Source: Tenacibaculum dicentrarchi (lineage in GTDB: Bacteria > Bacteroidota > Bacteroidia > Flavobacteriales > Flavobacteriaceae). Taken from it: DNA of 64,000 nt. Positions 55,601 to 63,800 of this stretch are shown here, piece by piece. The translations under genes and the position numbers were made by a program. The notes below the pieces were generated by a model that was not told the DNA's origin, did no database searches, and saw nothing but the letters and a program-made list of their open reading frames with translations. The stretch is taken from positions 124,001 to 188,000 of the forward strand of contig NZ_OZ038524.1 in NCBI RefSeq assembly GCF_964036635.1, written 5' to 3'. The first letter of the stretch is position 1; the number at the start of each line of letters is the position of its first letter.

Positions 55601-58600
55601 TTTTGGCTGATGGATCCGTATGAAAATTACTCGATTACTCAGGCGGAAGGTTTGCCAACAGGTGTAAATCCTCAAGATTTTAGCAATCAGGTAGGAAAGT
55701 TATTTATCAATTTAGGAAATGTTTCTGAAGATATTTTAAAAGATGGTAGAAAGCAATATGAAAATGGTTTACCTGAAGATGGTGATAAAACCGAAGGGCT
55801 TAATGTAAACGAAACCGCTTGGGGAAATATACCAATTAATCCATCGATTTTATATGCTTTTGATAATGATAACAACCATAGAAAAAATCAGGATATTGGT
55901 TTAGATGGATTGAATGATGCCGAAGAAACAGCTTTTCTTAAAAGAAAACATAATTTAACAGATCAGCAAATAGCAAGCTTTGGAAATGACCCTGCGGGCG
56001 ATAATTTTCAATATTTTAGAGGAGGCGCAATAGAGGCGTTAAATCCGTCAATTTTATCACGATATAAAAACTTTAACGGTACACAAGGAAATTCGCCAAC
56101 GGCAAGCCAATCGGGGGAGTCATATCCTACATCATCAACAGCATATCCTGATACTGAAGATATTAATAAGGATCAAACAATGAACCCTGTTAATAGTTAT
56201 TTTGAATACGAAGTTTCATTAAATAAAGCCGATTTAATAAAAGGTCAAAATCATATTATTGATGTTAAAGAAGGAGTATCGGTTAGTTTATCAAACGGAC
56301 AAAAAATAACGCCTAAATGGTATCAATTTAGAATACCTATTCGAAATATTACTGAAGATCAAAAAATAAATGGAATTTCTGATTTTAATAGTATTCGCTT
56401 TATCAGAATGTTTTTAACCGAATTTAAAATGCCTGTTGTTTTACGATTTGGTGAATTAGAATTGGTGCGTGGCGATTGGCGACGTTACACCAAAACATTC
56501 CCGGAAAATGGTGTTCCTGTTGCTTTAAAACCGAGCGAACTTAATAAGTTTGAAGTGGGTGTTGTTAGTATTGAGCAAAATCAGGAAAGATATCAATTAC
56601 CTCCAGGAATTCAACGAGAAGAATTACAAGGAACAAACAGAATTCAACGTCAAAATGAGCAATCGGTAACCTTAAAAGTAACCGATTTACCTGCCGATCA
56701 GGTAAGAACAATTTATAAAAATATTAGTATTGATATGCGTAGATATAAAAAACTACGAATGTTTTTGCATGCCGAAACTCCTACGGGTAGCGGTACTCAA
56801 AGTGGCGATATGGTTGCCGTTATCCGCCTAGGTACAGATTTGAATGATAATTATTACGAAATTGAAAAACCGTTAAGTTTATCAACTTCTAATGCAACTT
56901 CTGAAGATGTTTGGTTGCCAGCAGAAAATAATTTAGAAATCCCTTTAAAAGAGCTTGCTAACTTAAAATTATTAAGACCTTTAGATGCGAGTATTACCGA
57001 AATATTTTCATCATCAAAAGTAGCTGGTTTAAAAATATCAGTAAAAGGAAACCCAACATTGGCACAAATAAAAACGGTAATGTTAGGGGTAAAAAACACA
57101 TCGAATTCAACCAAAACAGCTGAGGTTTGGTTTAACGAATTACGAGCAGTTGGTTTTGATAATAAAGGAGGATGGGCAACGGTTGTAAATGCCGATGCCA
57201 ACCTTGCCGATGTAATGGATGTATCTTTAGCAGGTAGGATGTCAACCATTGGTTTTGGTAGTATTGAAGATAGAGTTCAGCAACGAAGTATTGAGCAAAC
57301 CAAGCAATATAGCGTTGCCACGAATGTTCAATTGGGTAAAATGATGCCTAAAAAATGGAATATTCAATTGCCGATGACTTACAGTTATGGCGAAGAATTT
57401 AGAGATCCTAAATACGATCCTCAATTTCAGGATATTGAACTAAAAGAAGCGTTAGATAAAAATCCAAATAGTAAAAATGCGCAAGACTATACGCGTAGAA
57501 AAAGTATTAGCTTTATCAATGTTAAAAAGAATAAAAATCCTGAAAGTAAAAAAACGCCAAAGTTTTATGATGTAGAAAATGTATCGGTTTCTTATGCGCA
57601 TAATGAAGAGTTACATCGAGATTATAATATTGAAAAATTTGAAAACACCAATGTAATGGCAGGTGCGAGTTATAATTTTAATTTCAAGCCTTTTGTTATT
57701 GAACCGTTTAAAAAATCGACAGTATTTAAAAGTAAGTATTTAAAATTGATAAAAGACTTAAATATAAATCCTGTTCCTAAAACAATTGCTGTTAATTCTA
57801 AAATTAATAGAAGTTATAATACTCAACAATCACGAAATTTAATTGAAGGTTTAACTGCACAGCCCGAATTAATTCAACGTAGATTTTTATTTAATTGGGA
57901 TTATACTGTTGGTTTTGATTTAACAAAATCATTGCAATTGAATTTTAATGCAACCAATAATTATATTTATGATAGTTTTGGAACGGAAGAAAATTTAGAA
58001 ATCTACGATCAGTTTTTTACCGTTGGACGCCCTGATAATTATCATCAGAAATTAAATACCACCTATAAATTACCGCTTAAAAAAATACCGTTTTTGAATT
58101 TTGTAACTGCCGATTACGGCTACACTGCCGATTTTGATTGGAAAGCAGGTTCGCAGAGTGTCATTAATCAGAAAGATGAATTAACGGGTGAAATTACCAC
58201 TATTGATTACCAAGATGTTGTTGGTAATATGATTCAGAATACCAACACGCACAACTTAAATGCTACGATTGATTTTGGGCGTTTTTATAAAACCTTAAAG
58301 CTTGATAAACTACTATTAAAAGGAACTAAAAAGAGCCCTGTTAAAAAAGCAAGTTTAAAAAAGAATGCTTCTTTTGGGCGTAAAATATTGAAAGGAACCT
58401 ATAATATTTTAACATCAGTAAAAAGAGGTAAAATTAGTTATTCTCAAAATAATGGTACTTTATTACAGGGGTACAAACCTTCAGTTGGTTTTTTAGGAAG
58501 AAACAATTATGCTGGTGGTACTGCGCCATCTTTAGGGTTTGTATTTGGTAGTCAAACAGATATTTTAAATGCTGCTATTGAAAACGGATGGTTGGTTACA

Positions 58601-59755
58601 AGAACAAGTCAAACAGATAAAAAACAACCTTATTATAGTAAGAATTACGGGAAAACAGCCTATAAAAAGTTAGATTATACAGTGTCTGTAAAACCTTTTA
58701 AAAATTTAACGATTGATTTAAGAGCAAATAAAATTCATACCAGTAATTTAAATCAACAGTTAGATATAATTTCTGATGGAGCTGGCGGTTTTGAGCAAGA
58801 CCCAAAAATTAAAGCCTTCGAAACAGGTAATTACAGTACGAGTCATTTTATGATGGGAACTATTTTTACAAACAATGATGCGTTATACGATACCTTTTTA
58901 GCAAACCGAGCAACAATTTCAGAACGCTTATCTGCTGCATCAAAATTACCAAACACACCAGATGCAGGATATAAAATAACAGGTCAACAAGTAATGCTTC
59001 CTGCATTTATAGCAGCATATTCAGGAATTAATGCCAGTAAGGTAAGTACCAATGTGTTTAAAAATATTCCAATTCCTAACTGGACATTGCGTTTTAATGG
59101 GTTAATGCAATATAAGTGGTTTAAAAAATCATTTTCATCATTTACCGTATCTCATGGGTATAAATCATCTTATACAATAGGAAATTACACCAATAATTTA
59201 CAATATGATACATCGGTAGCAACAAATACAAATAATTCTGGTAATTATCAGTCAGAACTACTACTTTCGTCAGCAACTTTAATCGATGAGTTTTCTCCTT
59301 TGGTAAAAGTCGATTTTAGAATGAAAAATTCATTTTCATTTAAAGGAGAAATACGAAGAGATAGAAGCTTAACTTTAAATTTTAATAATAATACTTTAAC
59401 TGATGTTAAAGGAACAGAATATGTTGTTGGCTTTGGATATAAAATTAAAGATGTTAAATTTGTAACCAAATTTACTGGGAAAAAGCAAACCGTGAAAGGA
59501 GATATTAATTTAAGGGCAGATGTTTCTTTAAGAGATAATTTAACTTTAATACGAAGTGTTGATAAAGAGAATAGTCAAATAACAGGAGGAGAGAAATTAT
59601 TTGGGTTAAAATTTATTGCCGATTATAATTTAAGTAGTAGTTTAACAGCGTCGTTTTATTACAACCATCAAACGTTTAAATACGCGGTGTCAACTACATT
59701 TCCAAGGCAGTCAATTAATGCGGGAATCAATATTATATATAATTTAGGAAATTAA
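52613..59755 (+). CDS. sprA: Type IX secretion translocon / gliding motility protein SprA
   Basis: A 2380-residue protein, the expected size for SprA (Sov), the giant outer-membrane barrel that forms the channel of the type IX secretion system. The start is a TTG at 52613, giving the signal peptide M-E-K-K-I-I ... V-S-F-S-Q. Seen: the N-terminal domain with L-P-K-Y-Y-V-N-S-K-F-F-E-S-I-F-G-G, V-D-V-K-P-T-G and G-E-R-L-K-V-T-A-N-Y-D-T-Q-S-T-F-D-F; W-x-G-I-M-R-P; R-R-Y-K-K-L-R-M-F-L-H-A-E; and a barrel to the C-terminus. Needed for secretion of surface adhesins and gliding. The order ruvA-sprA-gcvH is, as I recall, common in Flavobacteriaceae. Confidence 0.96.
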   Translation: MEKKIINIFLTTLALLVSVVSFSQNTGSTANNIVKKDTLIPLKYRFSNTQKGALFLNNPSEKIVRYDKAINKFVMVEKIGDYTIGTPIFMTPNEYKKYRLKNDIKAYFQEKVAATNPKSKGSKKARKNLLPKYYVNSKFFESIFGGNTVDVKPTGQVNIKLGGVYQKNENPQISIENQSNFTFDFDQQLSVGLQAKIGERLKVTANYDTQSTFDFQNIIKLEYTPTEDDIIRNIEAGNVSMPIKNSLINGAQTLFGVKTELQFGKTHITAAFSQQNSQSKTVVAQGGATIEPFELRASDYDNDRHFFLGHYFRENYKEALVNYPLVNSPINITRVEVWVTNTSQNVTDYRSIVGLADLGESNTKSLVNTEVKKLNGSPVTANGFNIPDNKVNKLANLLTESGQIRDVATIDAAIKSEGIIAKQGYNYSYLQNARKLQPNEFRVHNQLGFISLNRRLNDGEVLAVAYEYTVVGASNGETVFKVGEFSNDGVVAPSNLVVKLLRSEILNTIRPNTSAPGFLGEAFPTWQLMMKNVYALGAFPLQREGFRIELLYRDDQTGTLQNTLQNAETDKNDADKAVRKKPLLRIFNLDKLDQSEYAVPKGDGFFDYVDGITVNSERGYVIFPEPEPFGNGLKDALTNTSDQKKYLFEELYLTTKIQAKNEYQNKDKFFLKGYFKAATSRGISLGGFNIPRGSVRVTAGGRQLVEGIDYVVDYQLGRVQILDAGLEASGIPINATTESNNLFSQQRKTFIGIDVEHRFSENFTLGGTYLNVSEKPITPKVNFGGEPINNTMLGFNLAYSSEVPFLTKLANKLPFVETDAPSNVSVRADLAYLIPGSPSGINVDGTATSYLDDFEASQIPINLGSPQQWFLASTPESQQLNGGSGDLSYNYNRAKIAWYNVDQLFYAGSNRPGNIDENELSRNEVRQIRYNELFPNTDLDITQQNLVRTLDLAYYPSERGPYNYNVGQETATKRWAGIMRPLTTNNFEQSNVEYIQFWLMDPYENYSITQAEGLPTGVNPQDFSNQVGKLFINLGNVSEDILKDGRKQYENGLPEDGDKTEGLNVNETAWGNIPINPSILYAFDNDNNHRKNQDIGLDGLNDAEETAFLKRKHNLTDQQIASFGNDPAGDNFQYFRGGAIEALNPSILSRYKNFNGTQGNSPTASQSGESYPTSSTAYPDTEDINKDQTMNPVNSYFEYEVSLNKADLIKGQNHIIDVKEGVSVSLSNGQKITPKWYQFRIPIRNITEDQKINGISDFNSIRFIRMFLTEFKMPVVLRFGELELVRGDWRRYTKTFPENGVPVALKPSELNKFEVGVVSIEQNQERYQLPPGIQREELQGTNRIQRQNEQSVTLKVTDLPADQVRTIYKNISIDMRRYKKLRMFLHAETPTGSGTQSGDMVAVIRLGTDLNDNYYEIEKPLSLSTSNATSEDVWLPAENNLEIPLKELANLKLLRPLDASITEIFSSSKVAGLKISVKGNPTLAQIKTVMLGVKNTSNSTKTAEVWFNELRAVGFDNKGGWATVVNADANLADVMDVSLAGRMSTIGFGSIEDRVQQRSIEQTKQYSVATNVQLGKMMPKKWNIQLPMTYSYGEEFRDPKYDPQFQDIELKEALDKNPNSKNAQDYTRRKSISFINVKKNKNPESKKTPKFYDVENVSVSYAHNEELHRDYNIEKFENTNVMAGASYNFNFKPFVIEPFKKSTVFKSKYLKLIKDLNINPVPKTIAVNSKINRSYNTQQSRNLIEGLTAQPELIQRRFLFNWDYTVGFDLTKSLQLNFNATNNYIYDSFGTEENLEIYDQFFTVGRPDNYHQKLNTTYKLPLKKIPFLNFVTADYGYTADFDWKAGSQSVINQKDELTGEITTIDYQDVVGNMIQNTNTHNLNATIDFGRFYKTLKLDKLLLKGTKKSPVKKASLKKNASFGRKILKGTYNILTSVKRGKISYSQNNGTLLQGYKPSVGFLGRNNYAGGTAPSLGFVFGSQTDILNAAIENGWLVTRTSQTDKKQPYYSKNYGKTAYKKLDYTVSVKPFKNLTIDLRANKIHTSNLNQQLDIISDGAGGFEQDPKIKAFETGNYSTSHFMMGTIFTNNDALYDTFLANRATISERLSAASKLPNTPDAGYKITGQQVMLPAFIAAYSGINASKVSTNVFKNIPIPNWTLRFNGLMQYKWFKKSFSSFTVSHGYKSSYTIGNYTNNLQYDTSVATNTNNSGNYQSELLLSSATLIDEFSPLVKVDFRMKNSFSFKGEIRRDRSLTLNFNNNTLTDVKGTEYVVGFGYKIKDVKFVTKFTGKKQTVKGDINLRADVSLRDNLTLIRSVDKENSQITGGEKLFGLKFIADYNLSSSLTASFYYNHQTFKYAVSTTFPRQSINAGINIIYNLGN

Positions 59756-59779
59756 AACAAACACAATAAAAATAGTACA

Positions 59780-60160
59780 ATGAACATTCCATCAGAATTA
59801 AAGTTTACAAAAGACCACGAATGGGTTAAAATTGAACAAGGTGTAGCAACAATTGGTATTACCGATTTTGCACAAGGAGAATTAGGTGACATCGTTTATG
59901 TAGATGTTGATACTTTAGACGAAACTTTAGATATTGAAGAAGTTTTTGGTTCGGTAGAAGCAGTTAAAACGGTATCTGATCTTTTTATGCCTTTATCAGG
60001 AGAGGTAATCGAATTTAATGAGAAATTAGAAGACGAGCCAGAATTAGTAAATTCAGATCCTTACGGTGATGGTTGGATGATAAAAATTAAATTATCAGAA
60101 ACTTCACAAACGGAAGATTTATTAAGTGCTCAAGCGTATCAAGAGCTTATTAAAGGATAA
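59780..60160 (+). CDS. gcvH: Glycine cleavage system H protein
   Basis: A 126-residue lipoyl-carrier protein of the glycine cleavage complex. It starts [14 protein letters not shown] and carries the lipoylated Lys63 in [11 protein letters not shown]. The C-terminal G-W-M-I-K-I-K is standard. gcvT and gcvP are not nearby, as usual in Flavobacteriaceae. It is 24 bases downstream of sprA and overlaps the VanZ-like gene by 35 bases. Confidence 0.97.
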   Translation: MNIPSELKFTKDHEWVKIEQGVATIGITDFAQGELGDIVYVDVDTLDETLDIEEVFGSVEAVKTVSDLFMPLSGEVIEFNEKLEDEPELVNSDPYGDGWMIKIKLSETSQTEDLLSAQAYQELIKG

Positions 60161-60500
60161 TTTAACGATAATAGCAATACTGATAAGCATCGGTATTGCT
60201 ATTCTTAGTTTAATTAAAATTGGAAAACCACCCGCTATTATTCAAATAAAAAATTTAGACAAATACGAGCATGCTTTTGCTTATTTTGTTTTATGCTTTG
60301 TTTGGTTAATTGCCTTTGATAAAAAAAAAACAAATAAAATTATAATTGTTTTATGCTGTTTGTTTTACGGCATAATTATTGAAGGGCTTCAGGTAACAAT
60401 AACAACATACCGATCAGGTGATGTTTTAGATATTGTAGCAAATACGACGGGTATTTTAATAGCTTATATGATGTACTTTCTTTTTTTGAGAAAAATGTAA
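60126..60500 (+). CDS. VanZ-like family membrane protein
   Basis: A 124-residue membrane protein with four hydrophobic helices and the family pattern [12 protein letters not shown], then E-G-L-Q, then [14 protein letters not shown]. The start is a GTG at 60126 inside the end of gcvH; it gives a natural basic N-terminus (L-K-R-I-K-S-L-L-K) and no better start lies downstream. The function of this family is unknown outside a teicoplanin-resistance member. Co-translated with gcvH. Confidence 0.82.
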   Translation: MLKRIKSLLKDNLTIIAILISIGIAILSLIKIGKPPAIIQIKNLDKYEHAFAYFVLCFVWLIAFDKKKTNKIIIVLCCLFYGIIIEGLQVTITTYRSGDVLDIVANTTGILIAYMMYFLFLRKM

Positions 60501-60572
60501 CTATTTAAAGAATTAGCTTGTAAAAGTTGAAATAAATTAATTAAATTAGCGAACTATTAAAAAACATTTAGG

Positions 60573-61295
60573 ATGGAAATTAAGAAGAATCCAAAGTCAA
60601 ATTTAGAGAATTATAGTAAACTGTTTATGCAGCTAGGTTTGGTTTTAGCTTTATTTGTAACATATGTTGCAATTGAAAATAAAACATATGATAAAACATA
60701 TGGCGTTTTAGAAGGTGTTGAAATGGCATCTGAAATTGAAGAAGAAACAATTGAATTAACCATTGAGCCACCAAAACCAAAACAAAATACTCCACCACCA
60801 CCAGCTCCAGATAAAATTGAAGTTGTAGAGGATGAGAAGGAAGTAGAAGAAACTGTTATTGAGTCGACTGAAACTGATGAATCTGAAGCTGTTGAGGTAG
60901 AAGATATCGAAGAAGTTGAAGAGGAAGAAGTTGTAGTAGAAGATGTACCTTTTGCTATTATTGAAGAAGTGCCAATTTTTCCAGGTTGTACAGGATCAAA
61001 AACAGAAAAAAAAGCTTGTTTAAATAAAAAATTACAGAAACATGTACAACGTAATTTTGATGCTGAATTAGCAAATGAGTTAGGTTTATCACCAGGTAAA
61101 AAACGTATTTATGTTCAATTTAAAATTGATAAAGATGGTTCTATTACAAGTGTAAATGCAAGAGCTCCTCACCCAAGATTAAAAAAAGAGGCTATTCGTG
61201 TAGCTAAAAAAATACCTAAAATGAAACCAGGTAGACAAAGAGGTAGAGCAGTAAGAGTAGGGTATACATTACCTATTACTTTTAATGTAGAATAA
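60573..61295 (+). CDS. Energy transducer TonB
   Basis: A 240-residue TonB. An N-terminal membrane anchor lies at about residues 14-33. The periplasmic linker has a proline segment (P-P-K-P-K-Q-N-T-P-P-P-P-A-P) followed by a strongly acidic Glu/Val stretch (residues about 80-125). The C-terminal TonB domain has F-K-I-D-K-D-G-S-I-T, then A-P-H-P-R-L-K-K-E-A and V-G-Y-T-L-P-I-T-F. It couples the proton gradient to outer-membrane receptors such as those at 19379 and 39793. It contains two Cys at the start of the C-terminal domain (C-T-G-S and K-A-C). A terminator follows. Confidence 0.93.
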   Translation: MEIKKNPKSNLENYSKLFMQLGLVLALFVTYVAIENKTYDKTYGVLEGVEMASEIEEETIELTIEPPKPKQNTPPPPAPDKIEVVEDEKEVEETVIESTETDESEAVEVEDIEEVEEEEVVVEDVPFAIIEEVPIFPGCTGSKTEKKACLNKKLQKHVQRNFDAELANELGLSPGKKRIYVQFKIDKDGSITSVNARAPHPRLKKEAIRVAKKIPKMKPGRQRGRAVRVGYTLPITFNVE

Positions 61296-61313
61296 TTTAC
61301 TTCTAGTAAAATA

Positions 61314-61346
61314 TAAAAAAGCAATCCAATAGGATTGCTTTTTTTA
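61314..61346 (+). terminator. Terminator of the sprA-tonB region
   Basis: AAAAGCAATCC AATA GGATTGCTTTT followed by T residues. Confidence 0.9.
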
Positions 61347-61390
61347 TGGTTAATAATTTATTTAAATTGAAAATAAATAAATTAAGATGT

Positions 61391-61421
61391 TTGTTTTCAG
61401 TTGTTTAGTTTTGTATATTTG
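61391..61421 (+). promoter_or_regulatory. Complete promoter for a short transcript
   Basis: TTG at 61391-61393, a 20-bp spacer, and TATATTTG at 61414-61421. Both elements and the spacing match the Bacteroidota consensus exactly. No ORF starts downstream before the terminator at 61469-61497. Confidence 0.65.
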
Positions 61422-61426
61422 TATAG

Positions 61427-61497
61427 TGATTTAAAAATCACTAATTTTTCTTTTTCATAGCAATTTTTCCCATTCATTTTTTGAATGGGTTTTTTTA
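61427..61497 (+). ncRNA. Candidate small RNA, about 70 nt
   Basis: From the promoter at 61391-61421 a transcript would run about 70 nt: first a short hairpin (AGTGATTT AAA AATCACT), then a U-rich single strand (TTTTTCTTTTTCATAGCAATTTTT), then a terminator hairpin CCCATTCA ... TGAATGGG with seven T residues (61469-61497). There is no start codon with a useful ORF. The layout is that of a trans-acting small RNA; the size estimate depends on the inferred 5' end. Confidence 0.5.
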
Positions 61498-61516
61498 TAC
61501 TTATTTTTTAAAAAGT

Positions 61517-61552
61517 ATAAAAAAGCCTATCAAAATAATTTTGATAGGCTTC
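61517..61552 (-). terminator. Terminator of the hemD operon
   Basis: AAGCCTATCAAAA ... TTTTGATAGGCTT, with a T-run on the minus strand, just beyond the hemD stop. Confidence 0.85.
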
Positions 61553-61581
61553 TCTTAATAGGTTACTTTTAAAAAATAATG

Positions 61582-62328
61582 TTATTTTTTATTAACATCT
61601 TTTATATATTTATCTAAAGCCATAGTCATTGAAGGAGTTTCAGGTGTTGGTGCAGCAATATCTACACGCAAGCCTCTATCTTCAACAGCTTTAACAGTTG
61701 AGTTTCCAAAAACTGCTATTTTTGTTTCGTTCTGTTTAAAATTAGGAAAATTTTGGAATAAACTATCAATTCCTGAAGGGCTAAAAAATACTAAAACATC
61801 ATAAAAAACACTTTGTAGGTCAGATAAATCACTAACAACTGTTTTATATAAATTAGCACGTTTCCAGTTAACTCCTAGTTTGTCTAATTCAGCAGGGATT
61901 AAAGGTTTTAATTTATCCGAAGATGGTAATAAAAACTTTTCATCTTTATGTTTTTTTATCAATTTAATTAGGTCAGGAAAAGTTCTACTTCCAACATAAA
62001 TTTTACGTTTTCTGTACACAACATATTTTTGTAAATAAAAAGCAACTGCTTCTGATTGACAAAAATACTTCATTGAGTCAGGAACTGTAAAACGCATTTC
62101 TTCGGCAATTCTAAAAAAATGATCAACAGCATTTCTGCTTGTTAGAATAATTGCAGTATAGTTTTTTAAATCAATTTTTTGAGTTCTAACCTCTTTTCCG
62201 TCGATACCCTCAACATGAATAAAAGATCGAAAATCAATTTTTACTTTTTGTTTTTCTGCTAAATCAAAATAAGGAGAAGTTTCCGTTTTGGGAGCAGGTT
62301 GAGAGACTAAAATAGTTTTCACTTTCAT
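61582..62328 (-). CDS. hemD: Uroporphyrinogen-III synthase
   Basis: A 248-residue HemD, which cyclises hydroxymethylbilane in haem synthesis. The family is poorly conserved; visible marks are I-L-V-S-Q-P-A-P near the N-terminus, I-I-L-T-S-R-N-A-V-D-H-F-F, and V-F-F-S-P-S-G-I-D-S-L-F-Q, then I-A-V-F-G-N-S-T-V-K-A-V-E in the order expected. It lies 13 bases downstream of a DUF4271 gene, an arrangement I know from other Flavobacteriaceae. Confidence 0.88.
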   Translation of the reverse strand: MKVKTILVSQPAPKTETSPYFDLAEKQKVKIDFRSFIHVEGIDGKEVRTQKIDLKNYTAIILTSRNAVDHFFRIAEEMRFTVPDSMKYFCQSEAVAFYLQKYVVYRKRKIYVGSRTFPDLIKLIKKHKDEKFLLPSSDKLKPLIPAELDKLGVNWKRANLYKTVVSDLSDLQSVFYDVLVFFSPSGIDSLFQNFPNFKQNETKIAVFGNSTVKAVEDRGLRVDIAAPTPETPSMTMALDKYIKDVNKK

Positions 62329-62341
62329 ATGTTTTTCTCTT

Positions 62342-62980
62342 TTACGTAGTAGTTATTTTATAAACAATTAGTAGGGGTGCTATTTCAAGGGTGCAAAAGT
62401 ACAAAATAAAATAAAAGAACTTACGTATAACTATTTTTTTGTTATTAATAAAGATTAAAAAAGCCCTGAAAATAAATAAGATAAGGCTATAAATAAGTAA
62501 AAATAAAGGAGAGTTAAACGCATACTGATAGATAATTATGGCTGGAAATAACCATAAGCTAAGATTGCTTAAATAACCTGATTTTGTAGCTAAGAAATAG
62601 TTAGTATTATAATTAGCCTTAATAATATTAGCCAAAATAGTTTCTAAAGAATATTTTAATACATAATAGAGAACCACAAAACAGAGGGCTATCGTATAGT
62701 TGAAAAAAGTAGGCAAATAATATTTTTGAAGTAGCATTAAAAACAAGAACAACGAAATTGTTATTGTAGAGAAAAAAAATAGGAGCATATAAAATACGGA
62801 AAAAACACTCGGATTATCTTCTACTTTTTTTTTAAAAAACCCCGAAGTAAAAAAAGCAAAGGTATAATCTCGCAATTTATCAGGTGCAAGTAGTTTCATT
62901 ATCGCTACTAAAATAATAGCAAATAAAATGACTAAGGTAATCCAGTTATTGTCGGTTATAATGCGTTCAATTGCTTGCAA
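62342..62980 (-). CDS. DUF4271 domain-containing membrane protein
   Basis: A 212-residue membrane protein with about six hydrophobic segments. Its beginning (W-I-T-L-V-I-L-F-A-I-I-L-V-A-I-M-K) and the inner F-F-T-S-G-F-F-K-K-K-V-E-D-N-P are typical of DUF4271, a family found in Bacteroidota next to hemD. The function is unknown; location with hemD suggests a link to haem synthesis or use. hemD follows 13 bases downstream. Confidence 0.82.
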   Translation of the reverse strand: MQAIERIITDNNWITLVILFAIILVAIMKLLAPDKLRDYTFAFFTSGFFKKKVEDNPSVFSVFYMLLFFFSTITISLFLFLMLLQKYYLPTFFNYTIALCFVVLYYVLKYSLETILANIIKANYNTNYFLATKSGYLSNLSLWLFPAIIIYQYAFNSPLFLLIYSLILFIFRAFLIFINNKKIVIRKFFYFILYFCTLEIAPLLIVYKITTT

Positions 62981-63031
62981 TCGTATTTGTTTTATGCTTT
63001 AATTTAACACAAAATTAGTGATAAATTAGTG

Positions 63032-63039
63032 TATATTTG
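63032..63039 (+). promoter_or_regulatory. Promoter -7 element for the glycosyltransferase gene
   Basis: TATATTTG fits TAnnTTTG, 22 bases before the ATG at 63062. It shows that the in-frame GTG at 63029 is not the start codon. Confidence 0.5.
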
Positions 63040-63061
63040 CTTAGTTTTAGATGAAAATTAC

Positions 63062-63784
63062 ATGAAATCAGACGCTTTAGTTATAATACCTACTTATAAC
63101 GAAAAAGAAAACATAGCGGCAATAATACAAGCAACTTTTAGTCAAGAAAAAGAGTTTGATATTTTAGTTGTTGATGATAATTCACCCGATGGTACTGCTA
63201 ATATCGTAGCGAATTTACAAAAAGAATACCCGAACAGGCTTTATATTGAAAAAAGAACCGGGAAAAATGGATTAGGAACTGCTTATATTCATGGTTTTAA
63301 ATGGGCAATTGCTAAAAAATACGATTATATTATTGAAATGGATGCTGATTTTTCGCACAATCCTGCTGATTTAATTAAGTTATACAATGCCTGTGCTATT
63401 GATGGAGCTGATGTTTCTGTCGGATCTCGATATTCGGTAGGAGTAAATGTGGTAAATTGGCCCATGAAACGAGTTTTATTATCGTATTGTGCCTCTAAAT
63501 ATGTGCGTTTTATTACCAGAATACCAGTGCACGATACCACCGCAGGTTTTGTATGTTGGAAACGAAAAGTACTCGAAACTATTCGATTCGATAAAATTAA
63601 ATTTATAGGATATGCTTTTCAAATTGAAATGAAATTTAAAGCATGGAAGCATAAATTTACCATTAAAGAAGTATCGGTTATTTTTACAGATAGAGTTTTA
63701 GGAACTTCAAAATTAAGTTCTGGAATTATTAAAGAGGCCGTATTTGGAGTGATAAAAATGACATTAAAAGGCTTACCAAAATAA
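63062..63784 (+). CDS. Polyprenol monophosphomannose synthase-like glycosyltransferase (family 2)
   Basis: A 240-residue GT2 enzyme. The start at ATG 63062 (M-K-S-D-A-L-V-I-I-P-T-Y-N-E) is supported by the promoter element that overlaps the longer reading. Seen: V-I-I-P-T-Y-N-E-K-E-N-I, V-D-D-N-S-P-D-G-T-A, the DxD motif in E-M-D-A-D-F-S-H, and the D-T-T-A-G-F-V-C-W-K-R region. These features match DPM1-like synthases that load mannose onto a polyprenol phosphate; the sugar is inferred. There is no C-terminal membrane anchor. Confidence 0.9.
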   Translation: MKSDALVIIPTYNEKENIAAIIQATFSQEKEFDILVVDDNSPDGTANIVANLQKEYPNRLYIEKRTGKNGLGTAYIHGFKWAIAKKYDYIIEMDADFSHNPADLIKLYNACAIDGADVSVGSRYSVGVNVVNWPMKRVLLSYCASKYVRFITRIPVHDTTAGFVCWKRKVLETIRFDKIKFIGYAFQIEMKFKAWKHKFTIKEVSVIFTDRVLGTSKLSSGIIKEAVFGVIKMTLKGLPK

Positions 63785-63800
63785 CAACACAACTACAACT

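Noticed and set aside
52025..59755. Frameshift or mosaic structure in sprA, given its size
   Set aside because: The frame is open over 2380 codons with family motifs from end to end, so it is an intact gene of expected length.
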